Positions 21,764 through 33,951 are shown, numbered from the stretch's first letter. The stretch: 64,000 nucleotides of DNA from Lepus europaeus (GCF_033115175.1 NC_084839.1:40471501-40535500), one strand, 5' to 3'. Notes: generated by a model not told the origin, from the letters alone. Translations and numbers: made by a program.

Positions 21764-22891
21764 CCAAGTGTTTGGATTTAAGTGAATGCTCGTAAGGTTA
21801 GTACTTGAATGGTAATACGGAGGTGGAAGGATAGTGACTGTTTTATGCTTAAGGTAAATAATCCTGTATATATAGTTCTTTTCCTCCATATGTGTCTCCC
21901 TTTCTTCTATTTGATCTTGCTCTATCTTTCTTTAGCCCTAAGCCTAAGTACCCTAGAATGAGGTATGCTGAATAGATTCTGGCTTAGGGCCAAAGATGTT
22001 CTCTAAAAAGGCTAGGGCTCCACTAACATAGGAGTTAGAGATCCTTTATGTAAATCATCAGGAAACAAATAAATGACATAAGTTAATTAGTGTACCCTCT
22101 GTCTTGCAGCAAGAGGGTGTTTTAAATGTGAATTACCAAAAGTAAAATAACTGGAAATCAAGGACTGCTTGTATTTAATAAATGTTACAGTAGATTTTTA
22201 GATTCTTCAGATTTAATATTTCTGGGATGATTGCAATAGCTGCTTTAGGATATCCTTTCTTGAAGTATCTTTCAAGTAAACATTTTATTGAATACTTGCT
22301 ATGTGCTAAGGTCACAAGTTAGAATTAGAGGGTAAAAAATGTTGCAAGGAATGTGTATGATTGTCTAGGAGTGATGAGAGGGTGGGGTGAAGGGTTGGGG
22401 ATGGTATCAAGGAGAAAGGGTGATTTTATATGTACCTTGAAAGATTTGGTTCACTTAGCAAAAGAAAGTAGGCAAAATTTGACCGAGGAGGGTTTGAGTA
22501 TTATATTGTTGAGCTGTGTGGGCCTAGGCAGGGTATGTTAAAGTGGAAGGTTCCTGATAAGTAAATCCAGAAATCCAGACTGTATACTTAATGTGTTTTG
22601 GGAAGTGGGAAACAATTATATCTTCTTGAGTCAGGATATTAAATTTCTAGGGAAATTTAACCAGTAATAATCTGCAAGGTGGATTAGAGGAAGGAGATTG
22701 AAATCAGGGAGACCAAGTAGGAAGCAGCTGTATAATCAACGTATTAGGTTATGATGTTTAAGATTAGGATGATTAGGATGATAGGGTAAGAGGCAAGATG
22801 GTTGGAATGTAGGGACTTAATGTGTAGTGGCTAGATTTTCATCAGAAGACTTGTGGTTTCTGCCCTGGGTCACTAGAAGAGGAATTCTGTT

Positions 22892-23238
22892 TTGTTTTTT
22901 AAGATTAAGGATCAGTAAATTTTGTCTTTTATTTTTAGATTTATTTATTTATTTGAAAGTCAGTGATGGAGGGAGGGAGGGAGAGAGATCCATCTTCCAT
23001 CGTTTGTTCACTCCCCAAATTGCAGCTGGGGCTGGGCCTGGTTGAAGCCAGGAGCCAGGAGCTTCATCCAGGTCTCCTACATGGGTGCAGGAGCCCCTTG
23101 GGCTATGTTCCACTGCTTTCTCAGGCACATTAGCAAGGAGCTAGATTGGAAGTGGAGCAGCTGGGACTTAAACTGGTGCCATATGGGAAGCCAGAACCTC
23201 AGGTGAGGCTTAGCCTTCTATGCCACAGCGCTGGCCCC
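22892..23238 (-). mobile_element. C-SINE, older, long tail
   Basis: TSD AGGAATTCTGTT at 22880-22891 and 23239-23250. The T-rich stretch 22892-22930 is therefore part of the tail. Confidence 0.92.
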
Positions 23239-23364
23239 AGGAATTCTGTTATTAATACAGATAGATTAGGCTGTGAAGATGGTTTGGGTCCAGAGGTGAC
23301 GTATTCAATTATGTTTCAAGAGATATATAGCATAGTCAAGTTCAATGTTTGAAATGTAGACTAA

Positions 23365-23724
23365 GGGCTGGCACTGTATTGCAGCAGATAAAGCCACTGC
23401 CTGCAGTGCCAGCATCCTATATGGGTGCTGATTCCAGTCCCGGGTGCTCCACTCCTGATCCAGCTCTCTGCTATGGCCTGGGAAAGCAGTAGAAGATTGT
23501 CCAACTCCTTGGGCCCCTGCACCCACGTGGGAGACCCAGAAGAAGCTCCTGGCTTTGGATCGGCCCAGCTCCAGCTGTCGTTGCCAGTTGGAAAGTGAGC
23601 CAACGGATGGAAGACCTCTCTCTCTCTCTCTCTCTCTGCCTCTCCTTCTCTCTCTCTCTTTCTGACTCTCCTTCTCTCTGTGTGTAACTCTGACTTTCAA
23701 ATAAATAAATCTTTAAAAAAAAAA
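23365..23724 (+). mobile_element. C-SINE, older, sense, expanded CT tract
   Basis: Perfect 14-bp TSD GAAATGTAGACTAA at 23351-23364 and 23725-23738. CT-rich tract spans 23614-23690, longer than usual. The tail is CAAATAAATAAATC plus poly(A). Confidence 0.95.
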
Positions 23725-23885
23725 GAAATGTAGACTAAAATTAATCCCAGAAGTCATTATAGAATTGATAGCTGAAGCAGTGAAATGGCACTAGAAGACA
23801 GATACCATGTTTTGGGTTGAAGGTGAATTGTCTGGGTGGGCCCACTTCCCTCTTTGGGACACTGAAAGGAAGAGAATAAAGGTGA

Positions 23886-24101
23886 GTGGGTTAAAGCCAC
23901 CATCTGTAGTGCTTGCATCCCATATGGGCATATGGGAGCCAGGAAGAAACTACTGGCTCTTGGCTTCAGCTTAGCCCAGTCCCAGCTGTTGCAGCCATTT
24001 GGGGAGTGAACCAGTGGATGGACCATCTCTCCGTGTCTCCCTTCCTCTCTCTCTGTAACTCTGCTTTTCAAATAAATAAAATCTTAAAAAAAAAAAAAAA
24101 A
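23886..24101 (+). mobile_element. C-SINE, older, internally deleted, sense
   Basis: Begins inside the head at GTGGGTTAAAGCCACC and lacks about 80 internal bases. The tail is CAAATAAATAAAATC plus an 18-A run. Confidence 0.85.
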
Positions 24102-24285
24102 AGGTGAATTATTGTGTTTTGAAAGTCAACATACATGTAGTTTCCAGAAATGAGATGATCAGCTCTATCAAGTGTCAGAAAGTACTTAAGTACCTATTAC
24201 TAATTCTATCAAGTGAAACATTGGTGTTTGAAGTGTTTTACCAGGAATATTAGTAATTTGGATACTGAAATGGCCATAATATGAG

Positions 24286-24632
24286 AGGCGGTAGTGCTGT
24301 CACGCAGTGGGTTAAGCCGCTGCCTGCTAGTGCTGGCAATCCCATATGGGCTCTGGTTCAAGTCCCAGCTGCTCCATTTCCAATCCAGCTCTCTGTATGG
24401 CCTGGGAAAGCAGTGCAAGATGGCCCAAGTACTTGGGCTTCTGCACGCACGTGGGAGATCCAGAAAGAAGCTCCTGGCTTCTGATGGGCCCAGCTTTCTC
24501 GTTGTGGCCATTTGAGGAGTGAACTAGTGGATGGAAGTCATTTCTCTCTCGCTCTCTTCTCTCACTCTCTGCCTCTGTTGCTCTGTAACTCTACCTTTCA
24601 AATAAATAAATATTTTTTAAAAAATTAAAAAA
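24286..24632 (+). mobile_element. C-SINE, older, sense
   Basis: Head GCGGTAGTGCTGTCACGCAG, body, CT tract, and AATAAATAAAT tail. The flanks AATATGAGA and AATTATGAGA look like a TSD. Confidence 0.9.
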
Positions 24633-25034
24633 TTATGAGAAATAGCCTGCAAATGAAATATTCTAGCCATGTTGGACATACTATGACCATATTCCAGAGT
24701 AAATTTCCTTTTATGATTATTAGCACTGTGACTGTACATCAGGGTCATGTTTATCATATTGCACTAAGTGCTTTTAACAGCACTAACATGGCTAAACAGT
24801 AAGACCTATAATTAAATTTTCCTCAGAATACCACATGAAACCTTTATTATTCCTTTCTCCCCTTTTTGTATAATCTAGTTCTGTTCATCTGAGAGAGAGG
24901 AGGGCAGTGAACAACTAGAAGTTAAACCATATAGTCCTGAACTCACTTTATTCTCATTGCTAATTGAAAAACCACTGGGAGTTGGAAGAGCAGTTATTTT
25001 ATTCCTGGGGTTCTTTGCAGAAGTTAAAAAGGTG

Positions 25035-25036
<2 letters not shown>

Positions 25037-25075
<39 letters not shown>
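25037..25075. repeat. (TC)n microsatellite
   Basis: About 19 uninterrupted TC dinucleotides, not within a recognisable C-SINE. Confidence 0.95.
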
Positions 25076-25078
<3 letters not shown>

Positions 25079-25282
25079 TTTGGATCAGTCTTGTAGAAAT
25101 AATAAGATCAAGCATAAAAGTGTGGTGGCATCCAAGGTAACCCTACCCTTTATTTCATCATTCAGGTAGTCACATAAGAATGGGAACTTGAACTCCAGCT
25201 GGTTTCAGCAACATTAGCTAAAAATTTTAGTGTTTTGATTAAGGGAAGGAATTCTTTTACCTTATAATAATAAGCTGTTAAA

Positions 25283-25425
25283 ATTTTCATTTTAGAAACA
25301 GGAAGACAGAGTTCCCACCTGCTGGCTTTAATGTTGCCGATAGCCAGGACTGGGGCAAGCCAAAACCTGGAGTAAGGAACCCAGTCCAGGTCTACCACGT
25401 GGGTGGCAGGGATCCAACAACTTGA
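25283..25425 (-). mobile_element. C-SINE fragment, old
   Basis: TTTTCATTTTAGAAACAGGA to CAACAACTTGAGTCTG. Tail side and half the body only. Confidence 0.7.
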
Positions 25426-25524
25426 GTCTGTTAATGGACGTATATGTAGGTAGCTAATGGTATTGTTCTGTAATCTTCCTTCTTGAAGGCTTTGCCCCAA
25501 TCTGTGTTATGATCTGTTAAAGTT

Positions 25525-25546
25525 TGTGTGTGTGTGTGTGTGTGTG
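25525..25546. repeat. (TG)n microsatellite
   Basis: About 11 TG dinucleotides that abut the tail of the following C-SINE. Confidence 0.9.
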
Positions 25547-25547
25547 T

Positions 25548-25842
25548 TTTAAGATTTATTTATTTGAAAGGTGGAGATAGGGGAAGAGAGAGTGCGAGCG
25601 TGAGAGCAAGCTTCCATCTCCTGGTTCACTCCCCAAGTGGCTGCAATGGCCAGGGCGGGGCCAGGCCAGAGCCAGGAGCTGCTTCTGGTTCTCTCACATG
25701 GGTGGCATCTTCTGCTGCCTTACCAGGCAATTAGCAGGGAGCTGGATCAGAAGTAGAGCAGCCAGGACATGAACTGACAACCATGTGGGATGCCGGCACT
25801 GCAGGTGGCTCCTTAACCTTCTGTGCCACAGCACTGACCCCC
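25548..25842 (-). mobile_element. C-SINE, older
   Basis: TTTAAGATTTATTTATTTGA tail, body, and head ending CACAGCACTGACCCCC. Confidence 0.88.
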
Positions 25843-25849
25843 AGATCCA

Positions 25850-26215
25850 AAGTTTTAAACAGCCATGGAAGCAGTAAAAAGGAACCAACTAATGATAAAC
25901 ACTACATGGATAGATCTCAAAGACATGCTAACTGAAATTAGCCAGACAAAGGAGGGCAAGTACTGTAATACTTTTGTGATTCCACTTCGATGAAATTATC
26001 TAGTAACAGCAAAAATACGGAAAGCAGACCAGTGGTATAAGTCTGGAGGGGCCAAGAGAGAGTGACTTCAAATGGGCACAAAGGACTTCTGGAGTGATGG
26101 AAATGCTCTTGATTTTTATTTGGTGGTAGTTATACAAGGTACACGTTCGTCAGTACTCATCAAGCCATTTTATTATACGTTAAAAAGCAAAACCAAACCA
26201 CCAGGGATCTTCAGC
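25850..26215 (+). repeat. L1ME/L1MC-type LINE1 3' end
   Basis: The A-rich strand carries phrases typical of the ORF2 end and 3' UTR of old mammalian L1 elements in order: ATGGATAGATCTCAAAGACA, TAGCCAGACAAAGG, AAGCAGACCAGTGG and TGATGGAAATGCTCTTG. It is heavily decayed with no usable reading frame. Confidence 0.7.
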
Positions 26216-26347
26216 AACAGAGAATAGTTGGACAGCACAGTGGAACTTTATGGATTGGGCTCACACAAAATAATCTGTGATTTTCAAAGTGAATTAAGCT
26301 TTTTGATAGTAAAGCTATTTAATGGTTTGATAACCCTTAGTATTTCT

Positions 26348-26663
26348 TTTTTTTAAAAAGGGAATGCATTTTTTTATGTTCATTTGAAAGCAGAGTTGGA
26401 GGGAGAAACAGAGGGATCTTCAGTCCACTGGTTCACTACCTAAATGGCTTCAATGGCCACGACTGGGCCAGACCACAATCAGAAATGCATCCAGGGTTCC
26501 CCTGTGAGTGGCAGTGGCACAAGCACTTGGGCACTGCTTTCCCAGGTGCGCATTAGCAGGGAGTTGGATTGGAAGTGGAGCAACTGGGACCTGAACTGAT
26601 GCTCATGTGGGATGCTGGTGTTGCAAGTGGTAGCTCAACCTGCTGTACCACAATGCCAACCCC
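26348..26663 (-). mobile_element. C-SINE, old
   Basis: TSD AACCCTTAGTATTTCT at 26332-26347 and AACCCTTAATGTTTCT at 26664-26679 (two mismatches). Confidence 0.9.
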
Positions 26664-26818
26664 AACCCTTAATGTTTCTGATAGGTGATTATAATAAGAA
26701 AAGGTACAATAAGAGAAGGTAGTTCAAATAAATGCAGTGATTTTATTGCACTTGAAATAAAAGCAAGATTATGTATATGTGTGAAGTTATTGACAGGATT
26801 TCAGAAATGAAAAAACGT

Positions 26819-27118
26819 TGAGGGGTAGAGTTGTGGCACAGCAGGTTCAGCCACTACTTGAGACATCCTCATCCCATATCAGAGTGCTGATTCAAGTCCT
26901 GACTACTGTGCTTCAATCCAGCTTCCTGGGAAGCAGTGGATGATAGCTCAAGAAACTGAATTACTGCCACCCATGAAGGAGGCCCAGGTGGAGTTATTGG
27001 TTCCTAGCTTCGGCCTGGCTCTGTCCCGGCTATTGTGTCCATTGGGAAGTGAGACATAAGTGGAAGATATCTCTCCCTCTCTTTATTTCACTATTCCATT
27101 CAAATACATCTTAAAGTT
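26819..27118 (+). mobile_element. C-SINE, old, sense
   Basis: Diverged copy from GAGGGGTAGAGTTGTGGC to CAAATACATCTTAAAG. Confidence 0.82.
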
Positions 27119-27229
27119 AATGGGATATTAAATATAGTTGATCCTAATTGGAAAAACAAAGTACAAAATGTTGTTATAGCATAATCATTCTAAACATCAG
27201 ATATTTTCTCACATGTCACTATATATTTG

Positions 27230-27600
27230 TTTTTATTTTTTTATTTTATTTTATTTTATTTTTTTATTTTTGACAGGCAGAGTGGACAGTGAGAGAGAGA
27301 GATGGAGAGAAAGGTCTTCCTTTTTGCCGTTGGTTCACCCTCCAATGGCCACCGTGGTAGGCACGCTGCTGCCGGCGCACCGCGCTGATCCGATGGCAGG
27401 AGCCAGGTGCTTCTCCTGGTCTCCCATGGGGTGCAGGGCCCAAGGACTTGGGCCATCCTCCACTGCGCTCCCTGGCCACAGCAGAGAGCTGGCCTGGAAG
27501 AGGGGCAACTGGGACAGGATCGGTGCCCCGACCGGGACTAGAACCCGGTGTGCCGGCGCTGCAAGGTGGAGGATTAGTCTATTGAGCCATGGCGCCAGCC
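27230..27600 (-). mobile_element. C-SINE, young
   Basis: TSD TATATATTTG at 27220-27229 and 27601-27610. The tail holds a (TTTTA)n run at 27231-27270. The element is otherwise close to consensus. Confidence 0.95.
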
Positions 27601-27739
27601 TATATATTTGGATAAATAATCTGGGACACAAAGTATAAATTTTTTCCAAATCGAGTACATCTGATTTTATTTATATACTGTGTCATCTATTCTAGATTAA
27701 GATATAATTTGTGGATTATAATGGTAGTTAATCAGACAC

Positions 27740-27937
27740 TGATCTGAGCAGTTAACCCGTGCTATCTGGTTTGGTTACAACTACTTTGGGATGCAGGTGT
27801 CTTTATTACTCCTGTTTGTAGGATGAAGCATCTAGGTTTTTAGAAATTAAACAGTTAGGCCAAGGTTACATAGTAGTACATTGTTGAGCTGGCTTTTGAA
27901 TTCACATCTCTCATGCTAAAGCCCAGACTGCTCTATT
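27740..27937 (-). repeat. MIR
   Basis: CAACTACTTTGGGATGCAGG, then TTGTAGGATGAAGCATC and AGGCCAAGGTTACATAGTAG follow the complement of the MIR consensus in order. It ends at GCCCAGACTGCTC. Confidence 0.7.
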
Positions 27938-27958
27938 TTTGTTGTTGTTTTGCCTTTT

Positions 27959-28261
27959 TATTTTTTTTAAAGTAAAGATTTATTTATTTGAAAGGTAAAG
28001 TTACAGAGAGAGAGATCTTCATCCGCTGGTTCACTCCTCAAATGGCCACTTCGGCCAGGGCTGTGCCAGACTGAAGCCAGGAGTTTCTTCCACATCTCCC
28101 ATGTTGGGTCAGTGGCCCAAGCACTTGGCCATCTTCTGCTGCTTTCCCAGGCGCATTAGCATGGAGCTTGATTGGAAGTGGAGCAGCTGGGACTTGAACC
28201 TACACCTGTATGAGATGCAGGCACTGCTGGCAGCTTAACCCACCACACCACAATGCCGGCC
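27959..28261 (-). mobile_element. C-SINE, older
   Basis: Perfect 14-bp TSD TTGTTTTGCCTTTT at 27945-27958 and 28262-28275. Confidence 0.94.
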
Positions 28262-28275
28262 TTGTTTTGCCTTTT

Positions 28276-28988
28276 AAAAAGAGATTTTGGAAAGGAAGGT
28301 TGTAATTTGAAAGAGAAAGGGTATAATTAATATTTCTGCAAAATCTATGATTCACAATTAACGGTCATACCATGGAATTTGGTACTTCTAGATTTCCACA
28401 GCCCGTGATAGCAGGCATGGGTTGTGAGCTCTCATGCTGGGTGTTGGAAGTAAGGTTTGTGCTATTCTCAAGGTCATTTATGCAACAGTCTGGCTCTTTG
28501 CCCTCTGTACATCCCTTTTCTTCCTCTTCCATAGCCTCCTAGATGTCTCCCTGTCCTCATGTCATTGTCTCAGTCAATGTCCTTGTAAGGACTCCTGGGA
28601 ATAATTCTTCGAGTTCTTGCATCTTCACAATTCTTGTTTATGCCCTTTTATACTTGAAAATCCATTTTGCTCGATGTAAAATCTGTAACAAGTATTTTCT
28701 TTCATTACATATCTTTCTGGCATGGAACATTGCTGTCACAGTTTGACTATCTGATTTTCTTTCCCAAATATGTGACTTGATCTTTTTGCCTGAATGTTGA
28801 AAAGATTTTCTTTTTCTTAAGATGCAGTGGTTGAATTAGGACATGTTTCGGTGTTGTATGCACCAGTTTCTCTTAGATGCATAGTATGCTCTTTCAATGT
28901 GTAGGTATAGGTTTTATTTCAGGAAAGTTTTCTTGTCTGGTTTTTAGCATTTGTGCCATCACTGCTTCAGTTTCTTTTTTTGTGCTGT
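28276..28988. other. Unassigned intronic sequence, probably decayed LINE in part
   Basis: T-rich sequence with phrases like TTTCAGGAAAGTTTTCTTGTC that resemble the antisense of old L1 elements. The match is too decayed for me to assign, and the same character continues between the next C-SINEs to about 30180. Confidence 0.3.
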
Positions 28989-29283
28989 TTTTTTAAATTT
29001 AAAGATTATTTATTTACTTGAAAAAGAGAGGAAGAAAGAATGATTCCAAATACTGGTTCACTCCCTAAAATGGCCTGAAACACCCAGGTCTGGGTCAGGC
29101 TGAAGCCAGGAGCCAAGAACTCAATACTGGTGTCTGACATGGGTGGAGGGCCTCAGTACTTGGGTCATCTTACCCCGCCTTTCCAGGCACATTAGCAGGA
29201 AGCTGGATTAGAAGCAGAGTAGTTGAGATTCAGACTGGTACTCTGATATGGGATGATGGCTTAACCTGATGTGCTACAATGTT
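28989..29283 (-). mobile_element. C-SINE, old
   Basis: Tail TTTTTTTAAATTTAAAGATT, body, and head decayed to GTGCTACAATG. Confidence 0.82.
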
Positions 29284-29340
29284 TTCTTATTTTGTCCATA
29301 TTTTATATTCATCTCTTTCCCTCAAATTCTTTTTGATTTT

Positions 29341-29648
29341 TTTTTAAAGATTTATTTATTTATTTGAAAGAGAGAAGGAGAGACAGAGAGAAGTCTTCCA
29401 TTCTGAATTAGGGTTCACTCCCCAATTGGCCGCAATGGTTGGAGCTGTGCCAATCAGGAGCCAGGAGCTTCTTCTGGTCTCTCATGCAGGTGCAGAGGCC
29501 CAAGGACTTGGGCCATCTTCCACTGCTTTCCCAGGCTATGGGAGAGAGCTGAACCATAAGTGGAGCAGCCAGGACTCAAACCGGTGCCCATGTGGGATGC
29601 CAGCACTGCAGGTGGTGGCTTTACCTGCTACACCACAGTGTCGGCCCC
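29341..29648 (-). mobile_element. C-SINE, older
   Basis: Perfect 13-bp TSD TCTTTTTGATTTT at 29328-29340 and 29649-29661. Confidence 0.94.
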
Positions 29649-29797
29649 TCTTTTTGATTTTAAAATTTTTCTTTCTGTATTTTTCTCATGACATTATCAG
29701 TTACTGTTCTTGTATATTCTCTAATTTTGCCTTTATTTTGGAAATATTTTTCTAATTCTTTTCACTCTTTTTTCTTCATTACCTAATGTCTTTCTTT

Positions 29798-30091
29798 TTT
29801 TAGATTTATCTTAGAGGCAGAGAGGAAAGAGAGAGTGTGCACAAATGCTCACCTATTTGTTGGTTTACTACCCAAATGCCTGTGATGGCCTGGGCTAAAA
29901 CCAGAAGGTAGAAGTCTTCTGTCCAGGTCTTACATGTGTGTGGCAGGAACCTGAACCCAATAACTTTAGCCATCACTTCTTCCCAGGGCCTGGCATTAGT
30001 AGGAAACTGGAGTCAGGAGCTGGAGCTAGGAACCCAGGTACTCTGATGTGAGATAAGGTCATATTAACCATGGGCTTACTGCACACCCCTT
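29798..30091 (-). mobile_element. C-SINE, old
   Basis: TTTTTTTAGATTTATCTTAG tail to ACTGCACACCCC head. Strongly diverged. Confidence 0.78.
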
Positions 30092-31012
30092 TATTACTTA
30101 ATTTTTGCATTTTAAAATTGTGACTTGTTTTTGTTTCATAACTTTTGTTTCCTTTAATTTGTTTTGAACTAATAGGTTAGGGTTTCTTCTGTTTGGTAGG
30201 TACTTCATTTGACTCTAAGGACTTAATTTTCTTATCTTTTTTGTTAAAATTACTTTGTATAGAATTGCACTTCCTGATTTTTTTTGTTGTTGTTGTTGCC
30301 TATTCCTGTGGAAAATTAGGAAGGGGAAGTATGTGCTGTCTTTTATAATTTGGATTCCATTCCTTCCAATTTCTCTTTAGTGTAGAGCTTTATGTAACAT
30401 GCCTTCTTGTTTTCAGAGTTTATAGGACATAGCTGGCTTCAACACCGTCAGACCTTGTCAGACCTTGTGTTGTGGTTTCCTTTCGCCAACTCACCTCTTG
30501 GATCTTGAGGAATCACCTCCTAGTTTTGGTTATTCCATTGTTCTGTCGCACCTTCCAGGGACTAGTGAAGTTGGGGTCTTATCATCTCGATCTTTGAAGC
30601 TTGTTTGCCTTATACTTTTGCACAAATGCTTCGCCACATAGGTCTTATAGCGGTTGGTGGCTTACGGGAATACAATACCTTTGTCATTGAGATTTAAATA
30701 TTGTTTGTGGTGTGTGTTTTGAGAAGGATGTTTTAAAAATTACTACTGTTACCACAATCATATTGGAATTCTCTGTGTTCTCAGCTACTCTGGTGTACTT
30801 CTTGCCAGGTAGTATGATGAAATTCGGCCGTTTCAATAAAGAATATCCACATTCTGTCCTTGAATATTCTTCCCACCTGGTTTTGTGGCCATAGAGTAGA
30901 TAAGACAAAATAATAGATAATTACTAGTTGGAGATTTGGCCTCCAGAATCAAGTATAGCATTTTTGAGCGAATTCTGAGAGTCAAGGTGGTGATTAACAG
31001 ATCTGATATTGG

Positions 31013-31275
31013 GGATGGGCTTTTGGCGCTGTTTGACACTTTTCATATCCCATGTTGGTGTCCTCGAGTTTGAATTCTAGCTCCACTTCTGATTCTAGCT
31101 TTCTGCTAATATTCACCTTGGGAGACAGCGGGCGATGACACAAATATTTGGGTCCCTGCCACACACATGGGAGGCCCAGGTTGAATTGTAGGCTCCTGGT
31201 TTTGGCCTGGTCCAGCCCTAGCTGCCATGGACTTTTGGAGAATGAATCAGAAGATGGGAGATCTCCATCAATCTG
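31013..31275 (+). mobile_element. C-SINE, oldest subfamily, sense
   Basis: GGATGGGCTTTTGGCGCTGT to GATGGGAGATCTCC. The CT tract and tail are lost. Confidence 0.78.
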
Positions 31276-31420
31276 GCTTTGGAATTGGGCCACATTAGTT
31301 GGTGTCTTAGTTTTACCACTTACTAGCTATTTCTACTTGTCAAATTTCTTAACATGTTTCTTCATTTGTAATGTGAATATAATAGTGTTGTGAAGAGTTA
31401 GATTGTAAATATGCAGGGAC
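31276..31420 (+). repeat. MIR
   Basis: TTTTACCACTTACTAGCTAT, then TTTCTTCATTTGTAATGTG and TTGTGAAGAGTTAGATTG follow MIR order. Confidence 0.65.
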
Positions 31421-31489
31421 TTCAAAAATTCCTGGGAAATGCAGTTATCTTTTAATTCCATTTTCCTGTGAACTTTTTGAAGTCTCCTT

Positions 31490-31718
31490 CAAATTGTTGC
31501 TCTGAGTTCCACAGTTGTTCTGACAGGACTCTGCCTTAGTGTTTGGCACAGTTGATCACTTCTCTTCCATGAACACATTTTTCTTTTGCCTTCCGAGGTA
31601 CTGCACTCCATATTTTCTTCCCACAACTGGTGGCTGGCTCTTACTGACTTTTATCTTTTTCATCTCTTGGCCTTTAGATATTGGAGTGCCTATAGAACTT
31701 AGTTTTTCAGTCTCCCTC
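31490..31718 (+). repeat. L2 LINE fragment, left part
   Basis: CTCTGCCTTAGTGTTTGGCA, then CAGTTGATCACTTCTCTTCC and TTGGAGTGCCTATAGAACTT resemble the L2 reverse-transcriptase end in sense. C-SINEs interrupt it, and it seems to resume at 32700. Confidence 0.5.
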
Positions 31719-32015
31719 TTTTTTTTTTTTTTTGACAGGCAGAGTTAGAGAGACAGAGAAGTCTTCCTTCCATTGGTTCACCCCCCAAATGGCTGCTATG
31801 GCCAGCGCACTGCGCTGATCCAAAGCCAGGAGCTTCCTCCTGGTCTCCCATGAGGGTGCAGGGCCCAAGCACTTGGGCCATCCTCCACTGCCTTCCCAGG
31901 CCACAGCAGAGAGCTGGACTGGAAGAGGAGCAACCAGGACAGAATCCTGCACCCCAACCGGGACTAGAACCCAGGGTGCCCGTGCTGCAGGCGGAGGATT
32001 AGCCAAGTGAGCCAC
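31719..32015 (-). mobile_element. C-SINE, young, head cut short, no TSD seen
   Basis: TTTGACAGGCAGAG tail and near-consensus body. The head stops at GTGAGCCAC and passes directly into the tail of the next C-SINE. The last 10-15 bases of the head are missing, and I find no TSD. Confidence 0.9.
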
Positions 32016-32335
32016 TTAAGATTTATTTATTTATTTGAAAGGCAGAGTTAGAGAAGCAGAGGCAGAGACAGAGGTATCTTCCATCTGCTGGTTCACTCCC
32101 CAAATGGCCACAATGGCTGGAGCTGGGCTGATCTGAAGCCAGGAGTGTGGAGCTTCTTTTGGGTCTCCCACATGGGTGTAGGGGCTCAAGGATTTGGGCC
32201 ATCCTCCACTGCTTTCCCAGGTGCATTAGCAGGGAGCTGGATTGGAAGTGGAGTAGCTGGGACTTGAACCGGTGTCCATATGGGATGCCGGCATTGCAGG
32301 TGGTGGCTTTGCCCACTATGCCACAGCACTGTCCC
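32016..32335 (-). mobile_element. C-SINE, older
   Basis: TTAAGATTTATTTATTTATT tail, body, and head ending CACAGCACTGTCCCC. Confidence 0.9.
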
Positions 32336-32373
32336 CTAGTGAGTATAATTTAGATGTGTGAGACTGAAGAACT

Positions 32374-32697
32374 AGGGCCAGACTGTGGTGTAGCAGGTTA
32401 AGATGCCATCTGCAGTGCCAGTATCCCACATGGGTGCCAGTTCATGCCCCAGCTGCTCCATGTCTGATCCAGCTCCCCAGTAATGCATCTGGGAAAACAG
32501 TGGAGGATGTCCCAAAGTGCTTGGGCCCCTGCACTCATGTGGGAGACCCAAATGAAACTCCCTAGCTCCTGGCATTGGCTTGGCCCAGCCCCTGTTGTTG
32601 TGGGCATTTGGAGAGTGAACCAGCAGATAGAAGATCTGTCTTTATTCCTCCCTCCCTCTCTGTAATTCTGACTTTCAAATAAATAAATAAAATCTTT
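32374..32697 (+). mobile_element. C-SINE, older, sense
   Basis: AGGGCCAGACTGTGGTGTAG head, body, short CT tract, and CAAATAAATAAATAAAATC tail. Confidence 0.9.
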
Positions 32698-32699
32698 AG

Positions 32700-32900
32700 C
32701 AACAACAAAATTCACTCTGTGCCCATGGAATTTAATTACTAAATGCTTCTAGGATTTCATCTTCAGCTTTGATCCCACTCCTGAACACCTTATTTCTATA
32801 CTTGTCTGCATTATCTCCTCTTGTATCTGTGCTAACCTCGTATTCAAATCTGACCACCTGATATATGGAAGTTCCTACTTTCTGTCCCACTGTTCTTGTC
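32700..32900 (+). repeat. L2 LINE fragment, right part
   Basis: CTTGTCTGCATTATCTCCTC, TCTTGTATCTGTGCTAACC and ATCTGACCACC resemble later L2 sequence in the same orientation as 31490-31718. Confidence 0.4.
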
Positions 32901-33269
32901 GCAGACTTACGCTGGGGCCTACAGGCAACTCATGGGGGAGCACGTTTTCGTTTTCACTAATCTCTAACTGAAATTTATCATTATCTTCAATTACCAAATC
33001 ACAGTAGTATAGCAGCACTTTTTGACTTGTCTTCTTTAGAAATCAGATATTTTTGAATCATATTGTACTTGTTGCAGGCATCTCAAAATGTTGTTAAGCT
33101 CATCAGTGTGTCAGAGTTATGATGTTTAGATCTGCCACTAGACATTGTTACTGTTTTGAATATACATATTAATTTGTCAAGTTTTTCAAGATATTTTGAT
33201 AAGTACTTTGACATAATTGGATTTGTCATTATCCTAACTATTGTATGCATTGTATGCTCTTTAAAAAAT

Positions 33270-33400
33270 TTATTTTAAATGGAATCATACATTATATACT
33301 TTGATGTCCACTTTCTTTCAGTGTTGTTAATGAGATTAATCCATGTTATTGTCTATAATAGTATCCTTGTAGTTTCAAGAGTATATGTACAACTTTAAAA
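33270..33400 (-). repeat. Old L1 fragment
   Basis: AAATGGAATCATACATTATA, then CCACTTTCTTTCAGTG and ATTAATCCATGTTATTG match the antisense of old L1 3' regions in character. Confidence 0.45.
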
Positions 33401-33511
33401 GGTAGGCCTAATCTCACAGAATTTGAAAAAACACCACAAGTGATCAGGAATTACTTCCTCTCTGTAGGGTATCTTGTCTGATTGAACAGCTGATTGAAAG
33501 TTTATTAAACC

Positions 33512-33793
33512 AGGGGAGGGCATTTGGCTCACTGGTTAAGGCATAACTTGAGACACTGCATTGCATATCAGAGTACCTAGATTCTGGTCTTGGTTCAATT
33601 TCCTGCTAATGTGCACCCTGGAAGACAGCAGGTGATGGCTCAAGTACTTGGGTCCCTGCCACCCACGTAGGAGACCTGGATTGAATTCCTCGTTTTGAAC
33701 TGGCCCAGTTCTTGTTGTTGCAGGTATTTTTGGAAGGAACCAGGGAGGGATGATACCTCTCTTTCTGTGTTTCAAGTCAATGAAAATACATAA
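33512..33793 (+). mobile_element. C-SINE, oldest subfamily, sense
   Basis: AGGGGAGGGCATTTGGCTCA to GTTTCAAGTCAATGAAAATA. Confidence 0.8.
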
Positions 33794-33821
33794 TTTTTTT
33801 TTAAAAAATTCCTCCTTTTTG

Positions 33822-33951
33822 GGCCATCTTCTGCTTTCCCAGGCCATAGCAGAGAGCTGGACTGGAAGAGGAGCAGCCAGAACACAAACCCATATGGGAT
33901 GCTAGTGCCACAGGTGGAAGCTTAGCCTACTATGCCACAGCGCTGGCACCA
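33822..33951 (-). mobile_element. C-SINE fragment, head half only
   Basis: GGGCCATCTTCTGCTTTCCC to CACAGCGCTGGCACC. The GA tract, poly(A) tail and half the body are missing. Confidence 0.85.
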
